A stretch of DNA of 64,000 bases, from contig NZ_PYFW01000004.1 in NCBI RefSeq assembly GCF_003020125.1, forward strand, positions 186,001 through 250,000, read 5' to 3'. This document shows positions 35,355 to 42,727 of the stretch, piece after piece (position 1 is the stretch's first letter; each line of letters begins with the position of its first letter). The notes beneath the pieces are model-generated. The model was not told the origin of the DNA. It saw nothing but the letters and a program-made list of their open reading frames with translations, and did not search any database. Source of the DNA: Bradyrhizobium sp. MOS003 (GTDB taxonomy: Bacteria; Pseudomonadota; Alphaproteobacteria; Rhizobiales; Xanthobacteraceae). Position numbers and translations under genes: made by a program.

Positions 35355-36300
35355 GTCTGGCGGAGTGACGGCTTCTCCGGGCGGCGATCTGTTCTTGTGT
35401 GGCTGGCGTGTTCGCTCCGACCTGGCGCTTCCCGAACTGACGCCCTGGATCGGAGACGACCGGGAGGCGGATCTGACAATCCGAATCGGCGCGATCCCGT
35501 CCCGGCTCGATGACGCGCGGGATGTCTCGCCGCTGTTGCAGGTTACGTCGCAGAAGCAGGCTCGGCTTTCCATCGACGGCGTCGCGAGCTACTGGCTGCG
35601 CAGCTCGCACGAAATCGTCGTCGATCCGCAAATGGCGGCAGATTCCCCTGATATCCGCACGTTCCTGTTTGGCACCGTTCTCGGCCTTCTCGTGCATTGC
35701 CGCGGCCTCATGCCCCTACATGCATCGTGCATCCGGATCGGCGGCAAGGGGGTTGCGATTTCAGGGATGTCAGGGGCCGGTAAATCCACGCTGGCAGCCG
35801 CCCTGACACGGCGCGGCCACGCGCTGGTGTCGGACGATATCTGCGTGATCGATACCGGCGCTGCCGGAGGCCCGGTCGTGAGACCGGCTTTCCCGCGCGT
35901 CAAATTGTGGCAGGACTCCCTGGAGGCCATGGGCCTGGGATCGGACGGGTTGGAGGCGAACCGCTTCGGTCAGCGCAAATATTACCTGCGCTTCGCCGGA
36001 GCCGCCGACTTTCATACCGAGCCGGTATCGTTGAAAGCGGTTTTTCTGCTCCGCGCTCAGAACGTCGCTCTCAGTGGTCAAGCCGAGATCCAGAAGCTGC
36101 CTCCGATGGCCGCGGTGGCGGGGCTAAACGATCAAATCTATCGGAAGCGAACGGCCGCAATCTGGGGACGGGAAGGCGAGCTCTTCCAAGCCATCGGACA
36201 GATCGTGAGCGCCGCCGACGTTTATCGCCTGAGTCGCCGGACCGATTTCTCGGAACTCGATTCCTTGCTTCGCTGTATCGAGGACCACGTAGCGTCATGA
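35344..36300 (+). CDS. HPr-kinase-like peptide kinase of lasso cluster
   Basis: A protein of 318 residues. The second half has the HPr kinase/P-loop pattern: LMPLHASCIRIGGKGVAIS split at residue 130, Walker A GMSGAGKST at 141-149, and LVSDDICVID near 162 carrying the acidic pair of HprK. It lacks the N-terminal DRTGG domain of true HprK. Relatives in lasso clusters (ThcoK, PadeK) phosphorylate the C-terminal Ser of the precursor. Both precursors here end in Ser, so the same role is likely. It starts at ATG 35344, inside the PqqD gene, and overlaps the sulfotransferase start. Confidence 0.87.
   Translation: MSAESGGVTASPGGDLFLCGWRVRSDLALPELTPWIGDDREADLTIRIGAIPSRLDDARDVSPLLQVTSQKQARLSIDGVASYWLRSSHEIVVDPQMAADSPDIRTFLFGTVLGLLVHCRGLMPLHASCIRIGGKGVAISGMSGAGKSTLAAALTRRGHALVSDDICVIDTGAAGGPVVRPAFPRVKLWQDSLEAMGLGSDGLEANRFGQRKYYLRFAGAADFHTEPVSLKAVFLLRAQNVALSGQAEIQKLPPMAAVAGLNDQIYRKRTAAIWGREGELFQAIGQIVSAADVYRLSRRTDFSELDSLLRCIEDHVAS
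35732..35763 (+). repeat. Copy 1 of 32-base duplicated segment (inside kinase gene)
   Basis: This segment, encoding the strand just before Walker A (IRIGGKGVAIS), recurs at 37140-37171 with one mismatch in 32 bases (G at 35751 becomes C at 37159-37160 region). It is the source copy, because it lies in an intact gene. Confidence 0.75.
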
Positions 36301-37130
36301 GCGGGTTGAACCTGATCGCGTCCTATCCGAGATCGGGCAACACCTGGGTGCGGGCGTTGTTGACGGCCCTCATGCGAGGCGATGGCTCGCTCAATATCAA
36401 TGCGCTGGAGGGGCCGATCGCCTCCGATCGCTCGTTCTTCGACGATGCGCTTGAAGTCGAAACATCCGATTTGCTGCCCGATGAGCAACGCCGCTTGCGA
36501 CCGCTTGCCCATCGGGCGGTCCCGCCGCAAAAACGATCATTTCCGATCAAGACACATGATGCGTGGCTGCCGGCGCCGGGGGCCGCCGAGCCACCGTTCC
36601 CGCGCGAGGCGGTAGGGGCCGTGGTCCTGATCATCCGTGATCCCCGCGACGTCGCGCCGTCGTTCGCGACCTATTACGGGGTCACGGTCGACGAGGCGAT
36701 TGCATGGATGGCGCGACCCGAATTGTCGATCGGCAACAGCACGCAGGGTCTGAGGCCGCAATTGCCGCAGCTCGTCTCCAGCTGGACTGCTCATACCGCA
36801 AGCTGGCTCGATTCAGGGCTCAATCTCACGCGCGTGCGCTACGAGGATTTGCTCGCCGCTCCATTGCCGACATTTACGGCCATCGCGCGGGCTTTCGGCC
36901 AATCCGCGCCGCCGGACCTGCTGGCCTCGGCAATTGATGCCAGCCGTTTCGACAGGCTGCAGGCCGCCGAGACTCGCGAAGGCTTTCGTGAGTCGTCGCC
37001 GGAGGCGCCGAACCGCTTCTTCGGCGCAGGAACCGCCGGCGGCTGGCGTCAGCGTCTGACGGCTGCGCAAGCCAACCGTATTCTGCGCGATCATGGCCCC
37101 ATGATGCGGGATCTCGGCTATGAAGATTGA
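36297..37130 (+). CDS. Sulfotransferase (PAPS-dependent, sulfotransfer_1 type)
   Basis: A protein of 277 residues. The 5'-phosphosulfate loop SYPRSGNTW is at residues 9-17. The 3'-phosphate motif IIRDPRDVAPSFATYYG begins at 112 and contains the typical R-D-P-R-D-x-x-x-S. The fold supports transfer of sulfate from PAPS to a hydroxyl. It starts with ATG 36297, overlapping the kinase stop (ATGA), and is followed 96 bases later by precursor A1. Sulfotransferases recur in kinase-containing lasso clusters, as I recall, but no product of such an enzyme is assigned here. Confidence 0.88.
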   Translation: MSGLNLIASYPRSGNTWVRALLTALMRGDGSLNINALEGPIASDRSFFDDALEVETSDLLPDEQRRLRPLAHRAVPPQKRSFPIKTHDAWLPAPGAAEPPFPREAVGAVVLIIRDPRDVAPSFATYYGVTVDEAIAWMARPELSIGNSTQGLRPQLPQLVSSWTAHTASWLDSGLNLTRVRYEDLLAAPLPTFTAIARAFGQSAPPDLLASAIDASRFDRLQAAETREGFRESSPEAPNRFFGAGTAGGWRQRLTAAQANRILRDHGPMMRDLGYED

Positions 37131-37139
37131 GCGCGATTT

Positions 37140-37171
37140 TCCGGATCGGCGGCAAGGGGCTTGCGATTTCA
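37140..37171 (+). repeat. Copy 2 of 32-base duplicated segment (intergenic, upstream of precursor A1)
   Basis: Matches 35732-35763 at 31 of 32 bases. It lies between the sulfotransferase stop and the A1 ribosome-binding site and is not part of a gene. It looks like a scar of partial gene duplication or of recombination between the kinase gene and this spot. Confidence 0.75.
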
Positions 37172-37226
37172 TTTTTCCGGTGACGATGATATCTTTGAAG
37201 AAGCTTTGACTTACAAGGATGGATCG

Positions 37227-37376
37227 ATGCAGGAGCCTGAGAGCGCGACAGGACAAGAGCCCACCGTCGAGGTGCCGGTTGCGGAATGGCACAAGCCGGT
37301 CATGACCATCCTGCAAGCCAACAGCGCCGAAAATGGTCCGGGCGCTGTTCCGGATGCGGGAGTTGACTTTTCGTGA
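37227..37376 (+). CDS. Lasso-like RiPP precursor peptide A1
   Basis: 49 residues from ATG 37227, with AAGGA (37215-37219) 7 bases upstream. The leader is acidic and carries E-W-H-K-P-V-M-T-I (residues 20-28), a variant of the Y-x-x-P-x-L motif read by PqqD-like proteins. The C-terminal part is A-E-N-G-P-G-A-V-P-D-A-G-V-D-F-S. Candidate ring-closing acids are Asp43 and Asp47. It shares the leader motif and tail with A2 (38010-38174). The last residue is Ser, as expected for the kinase substrate. A longer frame from ATG 37161 exists but lacks a ribosome-binding site. Precursor identity is inferred from neighbours and paralogy. Confidence 0.82.
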   Translation: MQEPESATGQEPTVEVPVAEWHKPVMTILQANSAENGPGAVPDAGVDFS

Positions 37377-37468
37377 TCCGTTGCGGCCTTTGACGAGCTG
37401 GCTCGGTTCCGGGTTTTTCCTCGAACTTGTTCGTCGCGGGAATCTGGTTTCCAGGCGGAAGCCGGGCG

Positions 37469-37933
37469 ATGACAGTTGAGCGACGCTCCAGGCTCTGGGC
37501 GCGCCGCCGCGATCTCCCGCTGCTGGCCGAGGCTGTGCGCGAACTTGCGCTCGCTGCTCTCACCCTGAAGGTGCGGCCATTCGACCGCGTCGCGCGTGAT
37601 CTCACCCGTCCTGCAGGTTCCGCCGCGGTCGGCGATCCGGACCTGCTGTCGAAGCGCGTGCGCTGGGCTGTTCTGGCCGCGTCCAAACGCGTGCCGTGGC
37701 GCTCGGTCTGCTTCGACCAGGCAATTGCCGCGCAGCGCTTGTTGGGGCGGCGAGGCATCGCAGCCGATCTGGTCTACGGCGTCCGCAAATCGGAGCAGGG
37801 CCTGGACGCGCATGTCTGGTTGCGCCTCGCAAGCGGGCGGATCGTGGTTGGCGGTGAGCAGGCCGGGTTGTTTCGACCCATTGCCCTGTTCCGGCCCGGA
37901 CAAGACGATGTGACCGTACCGCCGGAGGATTGA
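37469..37933 (+). CDS. Lasso peptide B2 leader protease (transglutaminase-like)
   Basis: A protein of 154 residues from ATG 37469, the usual size for B2. The transglutaminase-like pattern is clear: catalytic Cys81 in WRSVCFDQAIAAQRLLGRRG (residues 77-96) and His115 in GLDAHVWLRL, followed by an acidic/polar region that should supply the third residue. It cleaves leader from core before cyclisation, with B1 holding the leader. It lies between the two precursor genes, which is an unusual order. ATG 37427 would add 14 residues without a better ribosome-binding site. Confidence 0.9.
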   Translation: MTVERRSRLWARRRDLPLLAEAVRELALAALTLKVRPFDRVARDLTRPAGSAAVGDPDLLSKRVRWAVLAASKRVPWRSVCFDQAIAAQRLLGRRGIAADLVYGVRKSEQGLDAHVWLRLASGRIVVGGEQAGLFRPIALFRPGQDDVTVPPED

Positions 37934-38009
37934 CGCCCGCGCGATCGGTTGTGCCGGCCAAGATGCATGATAGAGTTGCGACCGCGAACGGACTTGGAAG
38001 GGACCTGCG

Positions 38010-38174
38010 GTGCGAGAGCCGGAAAACATTCAGGAAAGCGAAGCTGCCGAAGCTTCGAGTGCCGCCAGGCCTGTCAAGGTTTGGCACAAGCCTTTGCTGA
38101 CGATCGCTGACGCGAACACTGCGGAAAATGGACCCGGAGCCATTCCCGACAGCGGCGGAATCGATTTTTCCTGA
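38010..38174 (+). CDS. Lasso-like RiPP precursor peptide A2
   Basis: 54 residues from GTG 38010, with GGAAGGGA (37996-38003) 6 bases upstream. The leader holds K-V-W-H-K-P-L-L-T-I (residues 23-32), matching A1, and the tail is T-A-E-N-G-P-G-A-I-P-D-S-G-G-I-D-F-S. Candidate acceptor acids are Asp47 and Asp52. Relative to A1 there is one extra Gly after the P-D, so the GPGAxPD spacing is conserved while the tail spacing is not. It ends 7 bases from the stop of the convergent cyclase gene. It is a short GTG-start gene that automated annotation could miss. Confidence 0.8.
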   Translation: MREPENIQESEAAEASSAARPVKVWHKPLLTIADANTAENGPGAIPDSGGIDFS

Positions 38175-38181
38175 GAGGCGA

Positions 38182-40047
38182 TCACTCGTTGCCGCCCTCG
38201 AAGCGGCGGAGGAAGCGACCCGTCGCCAGTCCTCTCGCCAGCGCCAGCTGGTAGTCGTAGACGACATTGGCCTGGTGCCATCCGCCGTCGGGCCAGTTTT
38301 CAAGCAGATGGCGAAGGCGCGGCAGGTCGAGGCTGGCCTTGGCCAGGGGGCTTCGTTCCAGCCTTTCGATCTCAGCCTCGATCTCCGGCCGGGCCGCGAT
38401 CATGTGACGCGACCAATCGGCTGCTTGCAGGCCCTTGCGCCGTTCGAGCCTGACGATTTCGGGCAGAATTCCCTGCATTGCGCGGCGGATCAGCGAGCGG
38501 TTTTCTCCGTGAAGCAGAAATTGCTCGGCTGGAATCGCAAGGCAGAATTCGATCAGGCGTCGGTCGGCGGTGGGATCACACTGTGTAAAGCCGTATCTGC
38601 GCTTGTAGGATCGCCAAACCATCGCGCCGTCGGTCCGCCCAAGCACGGCGAGTCGCACGTCCTGCCGCCCCAGGGCCGAATTGCCGACATTGCCGGCCAT
38701 ACTTTGTGCTTCGTCGAGGACGCCGAAGCGGTCGGCGAAATCGAACCGTAACGCCGAATAGTCGCGCAGTCCTCGCTCCGGCCGGCCAAACAGCCGGCGC
38801 AGGAATCGGCGCATGCGTGGCGGCAGCAAGGGCGCGATCACCCGGTTGCCGAGCGAAGGCCACGACGTCCCGGTGCGGTGGAGCGCCCTCAAATGCCCGC
38901 CAAGCGCGATCCAGTCGCCCTCGCGCGCCAGCCGGGTCAGGTAGCCGAAGCCGTCATAGCTGATCGTCATGTTGCCTTTGCCGCCGCTCAGCATAACGGT
39001 GACGCCGCGGCGTTTGGCTGCCTCGCCGAGCGCCTGGCTCCAGATCTGATTCATCGTATTCACGGCAGGGATGCCGGAGGCATCGCCGATCTGATCGAGG
39101 ACGTCGAACAGGGCCGGCCCCTCGTTGGGCACCAGCACATGATCGATATTGGGGTAGGCCTCCGCCACCCGCGCCGCCAGCGGGCCCTCGTCCCAGATGC
39201 GGTCGCGATAGGCGCTGCCATCGAAGCCCGCGACTGGAACCGCAGTAAAGGCCGACAGCCGCAGGCCGCGCTCGCCGAGCTGACGCGCCGCGAGTGCCGC
39301 GACGCTGGAGCTGTCGAGGCCCGCGCTCAAATGGCTGCCGACAGAGACGGCGCCGGCAATCCGGCAGCGGATGGCCTGGTCCAGCAGCGCGCGGATCGCT
39401 TCGGCATAGTCCTCGTTACGCGCGAGCCGGATGGGACGCAGTTCTTCCGGCCGCCAGTAGCGCAATTGTCGCGCGTTGCCGTCCTCGAACAGGGCGACAT
39501 GCCCTGGGATCACCCGGTCGATCCCGCGATACAGCGTCCCCGCATCCTCGTACGGCAGCAGCGCCAGCGAGCGCGCGACCCAGCGCTCGTCGACCTGCCG
39601 CCCGATCTGCGGATGCGTCAGAAGGCCCCGAGGCTCGGTTGCGAAGAAGACCTGGTTGCCGTCACGCCAAAAATGCAGCGGCTGGAACCCCAACGTGTCG
39701 CGCGCCAGCAGCAGGCGTTTCGTTTCGCCGTCCCATACGGCGCAGGCGAAATCGCCGATCAGCCGCAGCGGGAAGTCCGGCCCCCAGCGTCGATAAGCGT
39801 GGATGACGATGTTCGCAGCCGACAGGCCGGTGCGCGGCACGTCCGGCTCGGTGACGTCGTCGAGGCGCCCGTGAAACAGGGCGACGATCGGCCCGGCGAC
39901 TGCAAGCTCCGCGTCGTCGCAGACTCCCAGCATGGTGCCGCTCTCGCGATGCCAGCGGGGCCTGGCTGGACCAAGCGCCATCGCCCGCAGTGCGCGCGCC
40001 AGATCCGGCATATCGCCCGTGAAATTGATCGCGCCCGCGATGGTCAT
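38182..40047 (-). CDS. Lasso-type macrolactam cyclase (asparagine synthetase-like, C protein)
   Basis: A protein of 621 residues. The N-terminus MTIAGAINFTGD has no Cys2, so glutaminase activity should be absent, as in known lasso cyclases (McjC type). The synthetase half has the PP-loop L-S-A-G-L-D-S-S-S at 240-248 and the later LSGGKGNMTISYDGFG motif. It activates an acidic side chain with ATP and joins it to the core's N-terminal amine. It is convergent with the precursor and B2 genes. Compared with the AsnB-type protein at 19247-21082 it lacks MCG and lies with B1/B2/A genes, which supports the cyclase call. Confidence 0.88.
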   Translation of the reverse strand: MTIAGAINFTGDMPDLARALRAMALGPARPRWHRESGTMLGVCDDAELAVAGPIVALFHGRLDDVTEPDVPRTGLSAANIVIHAYRRWGPDFPLRLIGDFACAVWDGETKRLLLARDTLGFQPLHFWRDGNQVFFATEPRGLLTHPQIGRQVDERWVARSLALLPYEDAGTLYRGIDRVIPGHVALFEDGNARQLRYWRPEELRPIRLARNEDYAEAIRALLDQAIRCRIAGAVSVGSHLSAGLDSSSVAALAARQLGERGLRLSAFTAVPVAGFDGSAYRDRIWDEGPLAARVAEAYPNIDHVLVPNEGPALFDVLDQIGDASGIPAVNTMNQIWSQALGEAAKRRGVTVMLSGGKGNMTISYDGFGYLTRLAREGDWIALGGHLRALHRTGTSWPSLGNRVIAPLLPPRMRRFLRRLFGRPERGLRDYSALRFDFADRFGVLDEAQSMAGNVGNSALGRQDVRLAVLGRTDGAMVWRSYKRRYGFTQCDPTADRRLIEFCLAIPAEQFLLHGENRSLIRRAMQGILPEIVRLERRKGLQAADWSRHMIAARPEIEAEIERLERSPLAKASLDLPRLRHLLENWPDGGWHQANVVYDYQLALARGLATGRFLRRFEGGNE

Positions 40048-41187
40048 GCCGCGGAGCCATCAAGGCCGGACAGGGCAACGAAGAATGGGACGGTGACGAG
40101 TTTCCACGCGGTTTGCTGCGTCGCGCAAATTGCGATCGGCGAGCATAGCCGTCCGGGCTCGTTGCGCTCTGACGTCCAACTCGGTCGCACGCTTAAGACG
40201 TTTCCTGCTACGTCGCCCATGATTGCCAGGATGTCCCGCTTCCCGGCTCGATGCAGCCGGCATTCAGTCCGATGCAAATTGGATCTCCGTGGCCCTGTAA
40301 TCACCCCGCCACACTGCATGCAAACGTAACCATCGGGACCTTGCTCGCACGGCTCTGGCCTGCGGATGGCGGAGATGCGATTCAGTTCCGGCGTTTTGCA
40401 TGCCCATCAAGCGTATGCGAGTGGCCCGCCGCCTATCATCCGTTCGATTATTGCATTTCAATCGAGCCCAAAGTCCATAAAAAGAGATAAGGCCGCCTGC
40501 GCGCTGCGGCGCTGTCGGAGGCGCGCATATCGCGCGAGGCGGGATCAGTTGACGAATTCGGGTAGGATGAAGCGAGCGTGTCATAACGAAATTTTCGATG
40601 ACATACGAGTTCGCAATTTTCTAATCTAATGGTCTTGAGGGCGTTACCGCACCGAGGACGGCGCGGCATGTCCACCCGTTTTTGATGCCGCCCTTGGAAC
40701 TGCGCTCCGGACCGGCCTGATCTCCGTCAACCCGATGGATAGGATCGTCCGCATTTCCCAGCCTGACGCCAAGTCATGGACGTCGACGATGACACCGAGG
40801 ATCAGGAAGTTGACGATCATCAGGAAGGGGGGGGGACGAAGTTGAACTCGCCGCCTTAGTTGCAGGTTTCAAACCGCGCCGCTGTATCCGTTCGTCGCTC
40901 TGGCCGCCGCAACGGGCGCGCGCCGGAACGAGCTGCTGGCATTGCGGTGGAGCGATCTCCACGTCCCGAATAAGACGCTCTCGATCCGGCGTGCCAGGAC
41001 CGGAGCGCGCCTACCAAGCGCAAGCGCAGCACGGCCGCCAGGGAGAGGTTCGCGAGCGCGCTGACGGCGCTTGCGGCGGGCTTTCTCAAGCCGTAAGAAG
41101 CCGCGGTCCCCGACATGTCCCCAAACCACGGACTGTTCGCATTGCGTTCAAGGGGACCAGCCGCTAAGCGGTTGAATCTATTGATCC
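40048..41187. other. Long mostly non-coding region with integrase remnant
   Basis: 1140 bases between the cyclase start and tRNA-Ser. The part 40048-40660 holds no gene I can support and becomes notably A/T-rich at 40570-40630. From about 40660 to 41096 the DNA is a decayed tyrosine recombinase (see separate entry). The GC dip and pseudogene suggest an old recombination border. Confidence 0.65.
40660..41096 (+). pseudogene. Tyrosine recombinase (phage-type integrase) remnant, frameshifted
   Basis: Three pieces can be read in two frames. From 40681: F-D-A-A-L-G-T-A-L-R-T-G-L-I-S-V-N-P, the end of the N-terminal core-binding domain. From 40835: D-E-V-E-L-A-A-L-V-A-G-F-K, the usual start of the catalytic domain. 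From 40879: P-L-Y-P-F-V-A-L-A-A-A-T-G-A-R-R-N-E-L-L, continuing A-L-R-W-S-D-L, which carries the first catalytic Arg. A G-run at about 40827-40835 marks one frameshift. The later catalytic His, Arg and Tyr are missing. It ends 91 bases before tRNA-Ser. Confidence 0.8.
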
Positions 41188-41277
41188 GGAAGGGTGGCCG
41201 AGTGGTTTAAGGCACCGGTCTTGAAAACCGGCGTGCCCGCAAGGGTACCGTGGGTTCGAATCCCACCCCTTCCGCCA
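41188..41277 (+). tRNA. tRNA-Ser (anticodon UGA)
   Basis: 90 bases including an encoded CCA (41275-41277). The acceptor arms GGAAGGG (41188-41194) and CCCTTCC (41267-41273) pair fully. The anticodon stem CCGGT...ACCGG flanks loop CT-TGA-AA, giving anticodon TGA, which reads UCA/UCG-type Ser codons. The long variable arm GTGCCCGCAAGGGTAC and a T-loop GTTCGAATC confirm a class II Ser tRNA. Confidence 0.97.
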
Positions 41278-41604
41278 GTATATTGTTCGCCGCAGTTCGC
41301 AGTCGTTCGAATTCCACAGCAAAACCAGTGACTTACGCCGAAGGACTGTACTTTGCAGTTCGCCGGTGTTCATCCTAATCGGGTCGCTGACCGTGGTTTT
41401 TGCCCGTGGGTTCGGAGGACGGTTTTTTCCGGGGCGCAAATATTGCCAGCTACGGTTCGTAGCTACGGTCGAGGCCCTTAGTTACCTCACCGCCCGCCGA
41501 TTTGGCCTGATCACCACTGCAGCTGTGGCGGAATCTCCGCGACCGCTTGACCTGAATCAAGCTCTCGGATGAAGACGGACGCTGTCTAGGCGCGCCACTT
41601 TCCG
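41278..41604. other. Intergenic region between tRNA-Ser and AI-2E transporter gene
   Basis: 327 bases without a supported gene. It contains a FixK-type box at 41547-41560 just upstream of the transporter. A 10-base copy of the tRNA T-arm (CGTGGGTTCG) occurs near 41410 but is too short to call an attachment site. Confidence 0.6.
41547..41560. promoter_or_regulatory. FixK/FNR-type box upstream of AI-2E transporter
   Basis: TTGACCTGAATCAA, a TTGA-N6-TCAA palindrome (TTGA(C/T)-N4-ATCAA form), 45 bases before ATG 41605. The distance would put it near position -41 of a short-leader promoter, the usual activating site for FNR/FixK proteins. Confidence 0.65.
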
Positions 41605-42705
41605 ATGTATGAGCGTCGAGCCTTGAAGTTTCCTCGCGATCTCTTCAGCGCCGAAGGCATTGTCCAGCTTTTGATCCGGTTGGCGCTGCTGGCCCTGTTG
41701 ATCGTCTGGACCTTCATCATCATCCGGCCCTTCGTGCCGATCCTGACCTGGAGTGCGGTGCTTGCGGTGGCGTTCTATCCGGCGTTCGGCTGGCTCGCCA
41801 AACGCCTCGGGGGACGCCCACGGATCGCCGCCGCCATTCTCACCCTGATCACGCTCGGCATCGTTCTCGGGCCCGCGGCGTGGCTCGGGCTGAGCGCGGT
41901 CGAAGGCGTCAGGGACCTTGCGGGCCAGATCGGCTCCGGCGATCTCGCGTTGCAGGCCGCCCCCGAGCAGATCAAGAGCTGGCCGCTGATCGGTCCCCAG
42001 CTCTTCGATCTCTGGAATCTGGCCTACACCAATATTCGCGCCGTATTGCGCGAGGTGGCGCCGTATCTGAAGCCGCTTGCAGGCGTGATGCTGTCGTTTG
42101 CCGGTAGCGCCGGCGTCGGCACGCTCCAGTTCCTGGTGTCGGTCTTCATCGCCGGCATTCTGTTTCCGTATGGGCCGCAGCTCGTTGCCGCGGTTCGTGG
42201 ATTTTTGTCTCGCATCGTGCCCGAGCAGAGCGAGCACTTTATCGGATTGGCGGGCGCGACCATTCGGGCGGTGTCGCAAGGCGTGATCGGCGTGGCGATC
42301 ATCCAGGCGCTGCTGGCCGGCATCGGGCTGAAGCTCGCGGGCGTTCCGAGCGCGGGTCTGCTCGCGATCGTCGTCCTGTTGCTCTCGATCGTGCAGATCG
42401 GCGCGGCCATCGTCTTCATTCCCGTGCTGGTCTGGATCTGGATGGACAAGGACGTGCCGACGGCGCTGCTCCTGACGGTCTTCTTCGGCGTCGTCGGTCT
42501 GCTCGACAACATCCTGAAGCCATTGGTGATGGGACGCGGGCTGACCACACCGACGCTGGTGATCCTGCTCGGGGTCATCGGCGGGACGCTTGCGCACGGA
42601 ATCATCGGCCTCTTTATTGGGCCGATCATCCTGTCAGTCGCCTGGGAATTGGCCGCCGCGTGGATCGGTCGCGACCAGGATGCGCCTGGCAGTCGGCCGG
42701 GATAG
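41605..42705 (+). CDS. AI-2E family transporter (PerM-like)
   Basis: A protein of 366 residues with about eight membrane segments. The N-terminal pair of helices (LIRLALLALLIVWTFIIIRP) and the C-terminal GVVGLLDNILKPLVMGRG segment are typical of the family, as is PTLVILLGVIGGTLAHGIIG split by turns. The family includes TqsA and PerM; transported substrates vary and are mostly unproven. A FixK-type box lies just upstream, so expression is probably raised at low oxygen. The next gene, a K+ channel-like protein, starts 22 bases later and may be co-transcribed. Confidence 0.85.
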   Translation: MYERRALKFPRDLFSAEGIVQLLIRLALLALLIVWTFIIIRPFVPILTWSAVLAVAFYPAFGWLAKRLGGRPRIAAAILTLITLGIVLGPAAWLGLSAVEGVRDLAGQIGSGDLALQAAPEQIKSWPLIGPQLFDLWNLAYTNIRAVLREVAPYLKPLAGVMLSFAGSAGVGTLQFLVSVFIAGILFPYGPQLVAAVRGFLSRIVPEQSEHFIGLAGATIRAVSQGVIGVAIIQALLAGIGLKLAGVPSAGLLAIVVLLLSIVQIGAAIVFIPVLVWIWMDKDVPTALLLTVFFGVVGLLDNILKPLVMGRGLTTPTLVILLGVIGGTLAHGIIGLFIGPIILSVAWELAAAWIGRDQDAPGSRPG

Positions 42706-42727
42706 AAGAGAGAGCAGGTCGACCCTC

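Noticed and set aside
40044..40319. 91-residue minus-strand open frame overlapping the cyclase start by ATGA
   Set aside because: The overlap is tempting, but codon use is weakly biased, there is no domain and no clear ribosome-binding site.
38878..40329. 483-residue plus-strand open frame
   Set aside because: Antisense to the cyclase gene and Arg/Gln-rich without motifs; high GC at codon third positions keeps such frames open.
41400..41415. Copy of the tRNA-Ser T-arm as an attachment site
   Set aside because: Only about 10 bases match, which is expected by chance in GC-rich DNA.
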